Below are positions 37,401-49,267 of a stretch of DNA of 64,000 nucleotides, one piece after another. Position 1 is the stretch's first letter. Each line of letters opens with the position of its first letter. The notes beneath the pieces were generated by a model. That model was given only the letters and a program-made list of their open reading frames with translations. It searched no databases and was not told the DNA's origin. Both the position numbers and the translations under genes were made by a program. The stretch comes from Sanderia malayensis (lineage: Eukaryota; Cnidaria; Scyphozoa; Semaeostomeae; Pelagiidae): NCBI GenBank assembly GCA_013076295.1, contig RQOL01000772.1, positions 1,984,001-2,048,000 of the forward strand. Reading direction: 5' to 3'.

Positions 37401-40400
37401 TCATTTCGATCTCCAAGAACATCAGGAACAAAGAACTTAAACAAATCTTCAATCTGAAAAAACAATCAACTAACACATTAGCAATCATCTCTAACTTGCA
37501 GCCTAGCTTCTTTTCAGCCTCGCTTCTATTCTGCGAAGAATCATACCTCGGTTACCCTTAGACTAATTACATTGCGTCCCTGTGCCTCGCTCGTTTTCCT
37601 CGCTCGGTTGAGGCTCCTTGTGTTGAGCGAGTTGCAAGTGCGGCACTGGAACGTAATGTAATGAGTCTAGGTTACCCCCTGAAAAGTTATGCATGCATTG
37701 CATAAATGTACCCAGAAACCAAAATGTACAGGGGGAGTACAGCTGCGTATTGATAAGTCGCTACCTGGTCGGAAGGAATGTATTGAGCGATCTTTTCCAA
37801 TGCCATGGCAACACCAGATCTTGCTTCCCAAGGATCAATAAATGGCGCAGACGAAATTCGACCCAAACTGTCAAATTGAGGAGCTGGAACCTGACAGAAA
37901 TATGAAAATTATAAATTGCTCCTTCCTAGGTCTACAAAAGGGCGCATGAAAGCATTATCTGCTCAATGCATGCGATGCAGCAAATGCATTGAATGCAGAC
38001 ACATACAAAATGAATGTATTTGCATTCATTTGTCTCTTTACCTTGTTGTGGTCGAAGTAAAGTGCGGTGAGTTGATCTCTGATGTCAGAAGCTACAAACG
38101 GGTGCTCCTTCAAAGCAGCCGCCAATGCAGAGCTCGCAGCGCACCTTGTATTCTCAAATGGCATGACAACATCGTTGAGAAGTTCAATGCAAACAGACGG
38201 AGTAATGGCCAAGTCTGCTTCATCCCAAAGGCTGAAAACAAAAAACAATATTATATTTCATTTTGGTTGATTGCCATTCAGCTTTGGGTTGACTGAGGAG
38301 ACCTCAGATGTGAGGTGAAAGCTCCCAAAAGTAATTAAATATATTAATTAATCAGTTAATCCAAGCGCGTTTAAATGTTAAAAAATGAATGGAAATCAAC
38401 CAAAATGAAATGTAGTTAAAAGGAATATTAGAAGAATCTGCTAAAAGGAAAAATTTCCAAAAAACAATAGAAATCAGAGATAGAAGTCAATAAACAAGGA
38501 GGATTGATAAGGTAAGATAAACTGAGAAGAGGCTGAAAGGTAAGAAGATAGATAGGTAAGCAGGTAAGTTAAATAGATATGTAGGTGAGGTTAGATAGGC
38601 AGGTAAGGAGGTAGGAAGGTAGGTAAGCGGTTAAAATAACGTGAGGTGAATTAGATAAGGTTAGATAAGGTAAGGTAAGAAGCACAAGTCAGCAGAAGCA
38701 AACGGATGAAACTATTTACATTTCTGCGTGTTCTCTTATGTGCTCTTCTGGGTCAAACTTGGCGAGTAGAATTCTTGATGCGAGAAGATCCCTTTCCACT
38801 GTGTTTTCCTTGGGGAAGACCCCCATCAAACACCTGAGACCATCAAGCGAGTATTGACGTAACACAGGGGAAACAGAGATGAGGTTATCAGTCAGCGTAA
38901 CAATGATGTCATCATTGCGCATGTCTGTTCCAGATTTGCAAACTTCAACCAAGCATGTAGCAGCAGATTGCTGTGGAAATTGGAAATCGAGATCAATGCT
39001 GGTAGTTACCTCCGGATCAATGATGAAAATGAACGAGAAGAGGTTGATTTAAAGGGGGTATGATTGAGCTGGATGTGGTACCTGCAGCTTTGCTTCTTTG
39101 TTGTGTCCCTCTAAGTCAACAACAACTTCGGATAGGATTGAAAGCATTTTCATTCGTGGAAGCAGCAACCAGTCAGCCTTCAATAAAAACAAAACATCTG
39201 AATGAAGTAAAAACAAGAGTTCTCCCCACAACTCTATGCATGAATGAATTGTTGAGGGCCAATAACTGCTAGCCATCTTAATAAGGTATTAGTTTTGTAA
39301 CTCGAAGCAGGCATGACAATTCTGACAACGTCTCCAAGCGTTATGCATATCCAAGCAATGCTCAAGTGTACTCTTGTAACCCTGTAACTCGGAGAAAGGC
39401 AATCTGTAATCGTTTTGAGCAACTCTAAAAGGAATGAGATGCATAAATTTACCTGTGCCGCATTTTCGTCTCCTCCTTCTGCAACATTTCTGTGTTTACT
39501 ATGCAACAACATAAGCTGCAACACATCCTGTCTTGTCTTCTCGTCTTCTCTTATTCTACTGCCTCGATTCTGCAACACAAAACGCAAGAGAGGCAAGCAG
39601 TATGCAAGAGCTGGCGATGTTAACAGCTTCTTTCGCGTATGCGTCATCAAAATGGCGACATTTCTTGTTGTAACGAACGTGTGTAACGATTCAACGGCTC
39701 GAATGGTCTCTGACGTCAGATCCAGTTCGCACCAGGCCTCTGCAATGTTGCACGATGGTTTAATCTGCCTCAAACTGGTGTAAGCAATTAGATTGCCAAG
39801 ATGTTGCAGCTCTCGCTCGAATACGCAGTCCTTTAGACTGACATACAACGGATATATGACTGGAGCGGCTAACGGTGACAACATCAATCCCATCAGGCAT
39901 TTCTGTATCTCGATAATATGCTTGGCAAGCAACTCTGGGGTCGTAATAATCACTGTCTTCATGAGAGAAATGTATTTCACAAGATTCTTTTCAATCTGAA
40001 AGTAGAAAAATAAAAATTCTGAATATTTAATACGAGTATATCATCAGTATACCGTCAGTTATAAAAATCCAGATTGCTCTAATTGAAGGAGATATTGAAG
40101 GCACAAGATGAAAAGACAGACCATGAACATCATGGTTATAAAACATCATTAAATGGAGTGTAACGTGGAATTTTATCACGAAGCAGCGAAAGAGGATGTG
40201 TCTAATAAGCTGTTCTCTTCTTGACATATACCATTTTGTTTCTAACGCAGTCTAACGCAGTCATCCTTCTCATGAGCATCACTCCCCTCTAATACACCCC
40301 CCTCTCTCAAGACCAATAAGAAATGCCAGTGGTCTTACTTGTTGCAATCTGCATCGAATCTCTTTTTCTCTTCGCGCTTGCTCGGCCAACATTTCTTGTT

Positions 40401-43400
40401 GTTTTTTTGTTAAAACTGGTTTCTCACTTTCAGCTGAAATACCTTTCTTTTTCTTCAGTTCCTGTGCAAAATAATTCCAAATAATCTCAACTTAAAGAAG
40501 AGCAGCGATTCTAACAAATATAAAAATGCTAAACAAAGCAGCTCGAAAATTCGCAAACCTCTTTGAGTTCTTGCTCTATTTTTTGCTCTTTGAATGAATA
40601 TGCTTTCGATTCTCGTTTGATATTCTTGCTTTCGACTTTCGCCTTTGCACTTTAATAGAAATTAATCACATTCAATACAAATAATATTGTAAAATATCAA
40701 ACTAGAAGCAGCACTTCAATATTATCTTGGAAAAATGCCTGATGGTGATCTAATCAAGAAAAAAGACAAAGTTCCTTATGTGAACTCCTACTTTTAATAC
40801 ATCCACCTTTCTTTTGAATATTCAATACTTCTTTGTTTACTCAACATTTTTTAGGTTTGAAAGCGTCTCATATTTGCGCCTCACCTCGCTATTATCGAAT
40901 TATCATACAACTCCCCTTCGGGTGTTTGCATGATGTTATACTCCTCCGTGGTAACCTGTTTTAGTTCAGGCAGTTGAAACTGTTCCAAGCATTCGTCATA
41001 AACAGCAGGCAGAACATCATCAGCAGATAATTTGAGCAATGTTGCAAAAGCAGAGCTTTGAGCCTTGAAAAAAAAATTGTAATGAACGATTAAACCCCCC
41101 GTGAAAATTACCATTAAGATTGATAATTACATGTCAATGAGACAGACAGCAGGGTGTTCACAAGTTGTAGGGGATTATGAGCCAGACTACCTCAGTGAGT
41201 TCCTCGCCACCCTTTATCTTATCAAGCAATGTATCCTTGTGTTGAGCGATGAAAACTTTTGGGTCAATGTTGAACCGCTTCAAGAAGCCTTCCCAGGTAT
41301 CGTTCTTTTCGTAAACTATAAAAGAAAACACAATATAAAATATCCAAGTTGCGCGTGTAACTATGTACCTATCTTCAAAGTAACTGGTTTTTATTCGTTA
41401 AATTGTTTATATAAAGATAAACGACCTTTAAATAGAGAAAAATGCAAAGCAACAAAAAAAGAATAACATCGAGGAAGAAGAATACAATTCAGACTAAAGA
41501 CATAAAATCGAGTTAAAAGAAGCACAGTTGAAGAGAGAAAAACATACCAGCAATAGGATGATGGGAATCGATTATGATGTCAACACAAACATTTTCAGGG
41601 TCGGAGTCAACAGCTTCTACCAGGCATTTCAATGTGTGGGCAATAACTTTCTGATGCTTCAGTTTCGCTGCTTTTTCGCTGCCTTTCTCTGGGGCTGTGC
41701 TTGCTTCCAAGTCATCCCATCTTACAAGCTAAAGGAGGAAAAGCAAAGCATTCGCAAACTCATTCATTCAACTCAAAAAGGTTTTTCCGATGTACCAGAC
41801 GCGCTGCGCGAAAAATCTAGAGAAACCTAGTCACATAGTGATTGAAGAAGAACAGAAAGGAGAGAGGTTGTGTGGTTGATTAGAAAACAGGGGTGCAAAT
41901 TAGAGAGAGAAGGGGTGGGGGTAAAAAACAACATGAAAAACAGCTATTTTTTACTGAGATGCATTTATTCCTCCCACCTTTTGTTGATGAAGTATGGTTC
42001 TGAATTCCTCAAGTAATTTCATCTGAGTCACAGTTGCAGACGAGTGGGATGATTGAATGATCACCTTCAAGACTGCGAAGCCATCTTTTCTCACCTTCCA
42101 CGCTGGGTGCAGCAATATTGCCAGTAGTGCCTGATACCATGGTCTGAAACAAAATATCAAACGCAGGTAAGAAAATTATGGGGGGGATAAAGCAGCAGAG
42201 GGTATCGTTGAATGAAATGAGGAATAAAAAGGTGTTCGGTGGTGAGAGGAGGATTGGAGTGGATAGAAGAATAACAGTCTTCATTCAAATGGCCTACCTA
42301 GTGTTACTTTCACTGAAGAGGTGCGAATGGCTGGAGAAAAGTATTTTCATGAGGTTCATCAATTCTTCCAAACCTGAAAAAGGTCGAGAAAACAAGATCG
42401 CATAACCAAGATAATAAAAAGATCATAATCAGTTTAGCTTCAACAAGCGTCTTTAACGCCCCCCCTGAAGATTCGCTCTAGCCAATCAACAATCTGTTAA
42501 AGCGATTTATCTCCAGGAGGTTGGGTGGTTAGATTAGAAAAGCCTTACCTTGTTCAGAGGCAGATGTCACAAACTTCGTCGAAGTGAAGAAGGATTTCTT
42601 TTCATCCACAACTGCTGCCAAAAATGTCTGCAGCTTTGAAACTAAAATGAAACAGACAAAATCAGTTAACCTGACCACGTCTCCTCTTAACTGGGGTATC
42701 AAGCTAAAAGACCCCCTACATCTGATAAAATCATCGATGAAATATACAAACAAAGCACTGATTGGACGGGGGGAGCCAGTAAGAAACAGTGACAAAAGAC
42801 GTATAATATCGTATCGTATGACGTATAGCTGATATTCACATACCTTTAGCCACGTCATCTAAGGTTGAAATATTTGCCAAAAGCGTTGCTGCACTCAAAG
42901 ACTCAACAATAACACTTCCAACATTGCTCTGCGATTTCACTTTATCAAAATACTGTCAAGAAACAATAGTAATGTAATGATTATCGAAAATTAAATTGAA
43001 TTGACAAACGGCTTCTAGCTTCAAAAATGAGTGTGCACCACTGCCACATATAATGATAAAGTACAATACAATACAATACAATACAATAATATACAATACA
43101 ATGCAATACAGTACAATACAATACAGTACAGCACAATTTGTTTAATGCTAGCTTTGACAATAGTGCTGAACATTAATGTAATGTGTTTATGAATCGCGAT
43201 TGAAGCAAACTGGGTAATGCGTAAAGTTTACCTGGAGTAATAGATCGATTACAGGAATGGCGTCATGCAAAAGGTTCCCTAAAAGAAAAAGAAATACATG
43301 GATAAAAAATAAATGGTCATGAAGTTGATCGAAAGAGAGGATGATATGAAAAAAGGTTTATTAAAGAAGGAAAGGGAAGGCTAAAGAAAAGAGGGTTTTA

Positions 43401-46400
43401 TTAAGGTCCAACAAAAAGAAGCAAATTGTCCAAGGAAATATGTAATTGAGAAATTACCAGAATAAATTGAAGAAGCTATCTGAAAATATGTTGCTCTGAT
43501 AATAGAAGTTGCAGATTTGACGGAAATTCCACGCTGGAAGAAAGATTATGAAATGTTTGACAAAATAGTCTGTAACATTTATGAAATTAGATTGAAATCA
43601 TAAACAATAAATCAACATATTATATTATGCAATAGTAAACGAAAAATGAAGGAAACTATAATTACTTTAAGAATATCAGGAAAATCTTTTGGTGCATTGC
43701 TTGAGAAATCACAACCCCATAACTTGAGCAACTTCAAAGCCTCAACAAGCGTTCCTTCATGCCCTAAAAGATATAAAAAACAAAAATAACATGTAGCGAT
43801 AGAGTGAGTTGTAAAATATTGCGGTAACTTGGAGCTCAGTATCACATGTAGTAACAAGTATCAATACAATTAGTTTACAAGTGAACCAAATTTGATTCTG
43901 TTCAAGTGGTAATTCATGGTTGATAGTTTCTTGATAAATACAAATCAAAATGAATAACAACAAACAAACCTTCTTGTTCTAGAAACTTTCGCATTTTCTC
44001 AAAAATACACAGAGACAATCTCTCTTGCGTCTTCTTTCCGCTGGCTGAATTTCCATGGAGCGCAGTAAGAGCTAAAAAATGATACAGAACAGTGATTAAT
44101 TGATTAAACAGTGATTAAATCCTTGATTAATGCTTGCAGTAATCGATGATTAGTGTTGATTAGTATCTGCCTGCTCTTACCAGAAATCACAGCGCCTCTT
44201 TGTTCTGTTTTCGTCAACTTTCCCTCAGAGCCTTGGCAAGAAAAATACGCATGTAATGTCTTCACATAAGATAGAGTGAGAAGATGAATAGAAAGAGGGC
44301 TCATTAGAGAGGATAGGGGTGCATTAGAAAAAAGAGAGGTACCGTTATTGGATAGAGAAGGTTGAAATAAAAAAACAAATGAGACTAGTGGTAAGTAGAG
44401 TAATTAAATGACTTTAACCTACCATAGAGTAGGTCAGTTAGATGAGTGATAAGTTTTTCGATGGCATCAGGATCACTGCATTGTTTGGCTGCATTTTTAA
44501 AGGCATCAATTGCAACTGACTGCAACCCTTCATCTGGTCCAATCAAACATGCTAAAACGTGGACAGTAATAACTTCATGTAAGCTCACATAAGATCAAAT
44601 TTGAAACAGGACAGTGAAAGACGCGGTCGAAGACATTTGAAATTCAAAAAACTCACGAGAAAGGGCTTTTCCAATATCCAGTGCGTATTGCGATAAATCG
44701 ATTGAAAGGTGGGAGAAAAGAATGCTGACAGCTAAAGCGACAAAAATATGCGCGTCAAACAGACAACTACACGAAAACTGCAATGACGTCATTCTGAACG
44801 AACGTCACTAGGAATTCACAGGTGAAAGTGACAATCAGTGACGCTCGCATGATACAAAGATTTTACTGGATTTTACGGGGGGATAAGAGGTACTTGCTGA
44901 CCTTGCAAACTAGCTTCAGGGTTCCTTAACAAAGTTTTCTGCAGTGCCGAGAGCAGCTTCATTTTCCATTCATCGTGGTTAACATGCTTCAGAATAAGTC
45001 CAATGCCATTCTACAAAACATGATGCAAAAAATTCAACAAACTGATAATGCTGATAAAACTAATCTTCTCAAAAATATTTCAGTTGAAAAATAATTAAAA
45101 AACAAACCATGTATCCTAGAAAGGAGGCTGATTTTGCATTCAACACAATTTTGATGTAATTGTCAATTAGTCCTTTCTAAAAAGCAAAAAAACAAGACTT
45201 ATTAAAACTTGTAGAATAATATTTTCAAAGTTCCTTTGCAAAGTCGACTAAACGCAATAGAAAACTTGCTAAGGAAGCAGTTTCAGGAATTACCTTGTAC
45301 TCTTCCAGCTTGTTGAGTTCCTTTGTTTCGCTTAGATGTTTCACACAAACACCAGCAAAACAGAGCCACTCAATCTACGAAAAAATAAAAAATGACAACA
45401 ACAAAAAACAAGAATAATAACAACAGTCAGTCCAAGAGAACAGCTTTTCAGGAGGCTATGGTAAAATGCATAAATGCTTCTGTGCTTCTATGCATGAACT
45501 ATAGCTCTATGTAAATAGAATCAAATTGCTTGTGTATACCTCAGAGTTAGATGCAGATGATGCTTGCTTCAATCCCTTCTCAATCGATCCTGGATACTGT
45601 AAAATATCAAAGCAACATGTGAAAACTAACACAGATAGATGGTTTTATACCAAGTCGTGATTCAACAGACAGATTTTTGAAACCTTACCTGCTTCCAAAT
45701 CTTAGCAAGTATCTTTGATGCCTTCTTTGATAACTTATCTTTCCCTGAGACAAATATCCTAGCAGTGCAAAGACCAAGAGTGGATTGCGCTGACTCAATC
45801 TGAGCATCATTGAAATCATTGCAGCTGACTGCAAAGATCTCCTTCATCCATCCCAGTAGAACCAGAGCTACGTTGGCGGGTGAGGCACTGGACGTAAATG
45901 AAAAATATACTTAAAGACAGTGTTAATAATTAATACACTCTTACCAGACTTGAAGCAGTATCAAAATGCAAGTAAATGAATATGGATGTGTAATAGGAAA
46001 ATGTCCTAAGTTGCTACTAACCTGTATCCAGTTCTGCTTAAACTTTCAGACAATTTTGTAACTTCCGTGATCATAACTTTGGCTGCATTAATTCCTGTAA
46101 ACGATGATATCTATGTTAGTGCATTGGGGCGGGATGACTCAACAACACTTGTTGACTCTGTATGTAAATGATGGAGAACTAAATGAAAAGTAGTGAGAAT
46201 AAAAATAAAAAATACCATGATGTTTGAGGAATATTTTCAAAACACTGGTTACAGCATTCCTTGAGATTCTATCCCTGTAAAAGAAAAAGCACACAATTAT
46301 CGTGGCATCGACCCCCGTCGCGCCCGGCAATAAAGAAGGCCACGTGGTAAAACTCAGGGGGGTGTGGCTGGCAAAAAAGGCCAACAACATATAAACTCAC

Positions 46401-46689
46401 TTATATCGATCTAGAGTTGATGCTAGTATCTTAGCAATTGCTTTGAAATGCCCCTCAGACAAACCTACAACAAAATAGCATAACATATATACTCTATTAT
46501 TGAATAAGTGATTCTATCCTAAAGTAATATTTAATACGGTTCGTTTAAATTACTCACTGCAATGTGCTACTTACTTTCGTGTTGAAGACACGGTGCAAGA
46601 CAAATTGTCAACAAATGAACGCGTTCCTTTTGAGATGATGTATAAATCTGACTGTAACAACGCTTTAGTGTATTTCCAACTTCTTCCAT
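21118..46689 (-). CDS. GCN1: GCN1, stalled/collided-ribosome sensor and GCN2 activator
   Basis: A giant HEAT-repeat protein that binds collided ribosomes with its ABCF partner (GCN20/ABCF3) and activates the eIF2-alpha kinase GCN2; it acts in the cytosol. Fifty-eight coding exons can be read, and every junction keeps frame except inside exon 57. Without the two extra bases there the coding length is 8,016 nt (2,671 aa), the length I recall for the human protein. Similarity to human GCN1 runs end to end. Examples are [16 protein letters not shown] near residue 790, the charged KKKK/QQEML stretch after it, the eEF3-like [15 protein letters not shown] block, [31 protein letters not shown] and [11 protein letters not shown]. 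As read, a frameshift in exon 57 would end the protein near residue 2,587. The start ATG at 46,689 lies 2 bases after an acceptor-like TTTTTTAAAAG. GLOD4 lies 461 bp upstream on the same strand. Confidence 0.97.
22267..22487 (-). other. GCN1: GCN1 exon 57 with apparent 2-base frameshift
   Basis: The exon is 221 nt, while its borders need a multiple of three. The first 16 codons follow in frame from exon 56 and match the human SLQ/NPSSDIR-type segment. The 3' part, from about [14 protein letters not shown] onward, is in a different frame and is the one that joins exon 58. The switch falls in plus-strand GAGTGTGTTAA near 22,437-22,447, where one GT unit too many is present. Read literally, the protein gains 17 foreign residues and stops at a TAA. 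No alternative AG acceptor restores the frame. Either a real truncating allele or a sequence error. Confidence 0.85.
22554..22583. repeat. (AAGCC)n simple repeat
   Basis: About six AAGCC units in GCN1 intron 56. Confidence 0.9.
26530..29690 (+). mobile_element. Decayed LINE (non-LTR retrotransposon), endonuclease and reverse transcriptase
   Basis: Reading starts inside an APE-type endonuclease (IIAVSETW about 26,550; [25 protein letters not shown]). It passes into a reverse transcriptase with [42 protein letters not shown] and the catalytic FADDT, then a C-terminal part to about 29,330. The type resembles the Jockey/CR1/L2 group by eye. The N-terminal part of the endonuclease and any ORF1 are missing, as in 5' truncation. 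Frame breaks near 28,152 (an A-run) and 28,957 inactivate it. AT-rich simple tracts at 29,460-29,525 and a stem-loop at 29,618-29,658 belong to the 3' region. It is inserted in the plus orientation, opposite to GCN1. Confidence 0.9.
29618..29658 (+). other. Stem-loop at LINE 3' end
   Basis: GGGCGCTGA pairs with TCAGCGTCC, and an inner AACCG/CGGTT helix closes a TTT loop. Structured 3' ends recognised by the reverse transcriptase are known for several LINE clades. The assignment to this LINE is by position. Confidence 0.55.
30510..39995 (-). CDS. GCN1: GCN1 exons 26-49: eEF3-like and GCN2-binding regions
   Basis: Exons: 39453-39995, 39082-39177, 38720-38970, 38042-38231, 37765-37890, 37343-37453, 37121-37261, 36866-36919, 36670-36759, 36403-36559, 36074-36195, 35768-35882, 35499-35678, 34962-35182, 34592-34799, 34118-34314, 33736-33993, 33404-33619, 32835-32999, 32293-32454, 31768-31860, 31458-31601, 31161-31274, 30510-30665. 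Family knowledge: the middle of GCN1 resembles the HEAT part of elongation factor 3 and contacts the ribosome and GCN20, and the following part binds the RWD domain of GCN2. This is the best conserved stretch; [23 protein letters not shown] and SVDRSGAAQ are near-identical to vertebrate GCN1. Confidence 0.96.
30790..31135. repeat. Minisatellite of GGGGCTTAATAGAGA-type units
   Basis: About 350 bp of imperfect 15-18-bp units (variants of AGAGAGGGGGCTTAAT) in GCN1 intron 48. Shorter runs of the same phrase occur near 63,555-63,610 in a TANGO2 intron and, more diverged, near 43,370 and 44,300. Confidence 0.85.
34395..34578. repeat. Minisatellite of ~33-bp units in GCN1 intron 40
   Basis: About five copies of a unit containing TTTACAGGGGGTAACAAACG followed by AGATRAGCWAGCA. 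The two alternating end variants suggest a higher-order two-unit period. Confidence 0.85.
37558..37669. mobile_element. 112-bp inverted-repeat insertion with 8-bp target duplication
   Basis: Begins TTAGACTAATTACATTGCG and ends with the inverted CGTAATGTAATGAGTCTA. The direct flanks are GGTTACCC (37,550-37,557 and 37,670-37,677). The interior is rich in CTCGCTCG-type motifs. It lies in GCN1 intron 30. Sequence closely related to its left half recurs, inverted, at 53,461-53,518. Confidence 0.75.
38510..38690. repeat. Degenerate AGGTAAG/TAGGTAGG simple repeat
   Basis: A purine-rich low-complexity run of AGGTAAGNAGGT-like phrases in GCN1 intron 28, directly beside the exon 28 donor region. Confidence 0.75.
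40339..46689 (-). CDS. GCN1: GCN1 exons 1-25: N-terminal HEAT region to charged linker
   Basis: Exons: 46575-46689, 46401-46464, 46216-46274, 46022-46094, 45689-45887, 45540-45596, 45294-45374, 45108-45176, 44902-45010, 44657-44731, 44423-44551, 44181-44231, 43970-44071, 43666-43763, 43458-43533, 43232-43278, 42844-42952, 42549-42641, 42298-42373, 41978-42143, 41548-41728, 41191-41315, 40885-41063, 40559-40649, 40339-40461. The part before exon 23 is the least conserved, as in the family, and is assigned by order and by anchors such as [30 protein letters not shown] and [14 protein letters not shown]. Exons 23-25 encode the conserved [10 protein letters not shown] segment and a Lys/Glu/Gln-rich, probably helical linker. 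Confidence 0.93.
43063..43130. repeat. (TACAA)n simple repeat
   Basis: Thirteen or so ACAAT/ACAGT pentamer units with sporadic changes, in GCN1 intron 16. Confidence 0.9.
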
Positions 46690-47150
46690 GTCTTTTAAAA
46701 AACAAATCAAACCAAGGAAATATCAATAAAGAAATGGTCGTGGTAAAAGTTACATCACCACCGTGAAATTACACATCACATGGAAGGGTAACATTATAAA
46801 GTTGCCTCGCTTTCGTTCTTGGGCTTCTTAGAACCTTCTTGCGTAGAGGCTGGGGGCGCTTAAAAAAATATTATTAGAAAGCCAAGCCATCACAATTTGT
46901 TCGAATATAAATGGCTTTGTGTCCAACTCAGAAAACAAACAGGCAAATTATTTTCCCAAATTTTTATGAGAAAAGCACAATTATTATTACATGCAACCTG
47001 TATTTTCTATTTTGATAAATACAAAAAAAATGTCCAAGTAATCAATAGATTATACAGAAATGTTATATAGTGGTTTAAAACCTTGTTGTTGATCAACATA
47101 TTATAACACTGAATTCTTAAAGCATTCACATAGATGGATAAGCATGGAGT

Positions 47151-49078
47151 TCATTTTTTTTGTGCAGCTTTCTTCTTTGCAAACCATTCGTCACTTTTAT
47201 CTTTCTCCATAGCCTAGAGCAGAAAAGACTTCTTTACCACCTTTTTCATACTACTGACACCTTCATGAAACTATCGACTCATTGTTCCTAAAAGACAGAA
47301 CACCCCCAGAGCATCTCACACTAAAATTTGGACCTATTCTTGGCATGTTTTAGCATGTTCTGCAAGCATTCCATCTTTTACAGAAGTGTTGCTTTAAACA
47401 TATTGAAGGTAAAATAGACAATAATTAGAGTACAAATAGGGTTCTTCCTCAGACCAAAATCATTATCATAGTATATCTCACTCAATTTCATCATACTTGG
47501 AAATAATGCGTACCTCATTCAAAAGTTTGTCCCCTTCTGGGTCTGGCTTGGAAAGTTCACGGAAAGCTTCATCGCCAACAAAACAAATCTCATGATCATC
47601 CTAAATGATATTAAAAATGTCTCACTATTATCATTGATTCTAAAAAATCAGCCTCATAGACTTTCATTGAGACAAACCGATGAAAAATAAAGGTGAATTA
47701 AAGATCTACCGGATCTGCCAAAATGACAACATGAACAGTTGCCTTTCCAGGTGTATCCAGGCTAACCAATGGTGTCAATATTTTATGGTTTGAATCTTTA
47801 GCTTTCTTCTCAATACCAGCTAAGTCAGCAGTCGGACAAGAAAAAGCAATTCTTCCAAACGCAGAAGCATGGTCAATTGGACCACTCAATTGATGTAGTT
47901 CAAGACTGCACTAAAAACCAAAATAATAATTTACTTTATTATCAAGCATAAACAGAACAATCCTGTATGTTTCTTACCTAGATGTATTCTTACAAGTTTA
48001 ATAATATGATGATATCACCTCAAAATGACAAACCTGTTCATTTGTAAAGTTTAAAACTGCATTTTTATCTGATTGACGGATAATATTCATCCCGATTATT
48101 CCATTCCAATAATCTAAAAAGAAGCATAACAGATAATATTTACATAAATTTAAATCAAAAGCATGCATGCATGGTTAATGAAATTTTAAAAAGTATTATC
48201 TACCGATTGACTTTTGCAGATTAGTCACCCCCAAAGTAACCATTTGTACTGGATCTATGAACAAAGAAATTGAATCTTATTAAGCTATCATATGTTAAAT
48301 AAAATTTTATAAGATTAAACATAGATAGATACTTACCGTGTCCTGCAGATTCCTTTTCAAGAATGGCAAATTTATAACCATCAGGAGATTGTAAAACATA
48401 TTCATCTTTGGTAATTTCAGCAAATGGATAATTGAATTTCTTTGCATTTGGTATAACAGACTTTGAATGAATTGTTAGACCCTTAAATGGAACAATAGAA
48501 CAAATAATACAACGCCCCCGATAAAACAATAGATCTATTGTTCTATCGGGGGTTCAGATTCCAAAACATTAAAGTCACTTCCCAGTATCTACCTGAAAGT
48601 CGTTTCCTAAAACATATTCTTTGATTCCATAATTATAAGTCAATTCAACAACAAAATGGTTGTCTTCGGCTCCATAGCCAACCATAGATTTGCTCCATTT
48701 ACCATCATAGGGGCTGAAAACACAAATTATGATGTTAAGAAATATAAAATAACTCAAAATAATCCTAGTCTATATCGCTTTCATAATACCTACCCGTTAC
48801 AAGCAGCTTTGCACCCTTCCTCGAACTCCTCGTGTCTTAAAATCTGTAAAAATGAATATTATCAGATTTGGGTTGACGTTCCCAATAGGCCTATACCCCT
48901 TCGTGACTTTGGTTCTCAAAGGGGGTAGGCCGAAGAATTTAGCAAAATGGGAATATATAAATGCCTAGAAAATCAGCAAAACTCTTACTTGCATGCCAAG
49001 AACATTGCGATAAAAATCTGCAGTGGCCTTTCTATTGGCGATTTTAAAAACAAAATGCAAGGCCCTTTTAGACGACAT
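47151..49078 (-). CDS. GLOD4: Glyoxalase domain-containing protein 4
   Basis: VOC-fold (glyoxalase/dioxygenase superfamily) protein with two glyoxalase-like modules; the enzymatic role in animals is unproven and mitochondrial location has been reported. Nine coding exons: 48989-49078, 48794-48843, 48593-48713, 48337-48481, 48204-48254, 48034-48113, 47710-47910, 47514-47600 and 47151-47213. Total 888 nt or 295 aa, with all junctions in frame. Near-identical blocks to vertebrate GLOD4 include [61 protein letters not shown] and [14 protein letters not shown], plus the KSDEWFAK tail. The ATG at 49,078 matches the family start. A hAT-type MITE lies 190 bp upstream. GCN1 follows 461 bp downstream on the same strand. 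Confidence 0.97.
48515..48552. repeat. 38-bp near-perfect palindrome in GLOD4 intron 3
   Basis: Runs from CCCCCGATAAAACAATAG through a GATC centre to the complementary CTATTGTTCTATCGGGGG, with a single mismatched pair. It takes up a third of the 111-bp intron. Confidence 0.9.
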
Positions 49079-49267
49079 CGTTTCTCACAGTAGAAAGTTG
49101 GATTTCAGCTTATTAGTAAAAGGTAGAAGAAAAAAGAAAACTAAATCACTGGACTGGAACTTCAACTTTCTACTTCAGTGACTACAACCACTGTAATTGT
49201 TATTTCAAGAAACGGGAAGTAATAACAAACAGCCACGTGGACAAGAAACAACAGTGTCACAGCAGAC

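Noticed and set aside
46796..46870. Minus-strand acceptor TTTTTTTAAG followed by a short frame ending in KKPKNESEATL and a stop, between GLOD4 and GCN1
   Set aside because: Looks like a terminal exon, but no matching donor in the correct phase exists in GLOD4 exon 9, and the family tail is already complete. Could be an alternative GLOD4 end or 5' UTR; not supported enough to annotate.
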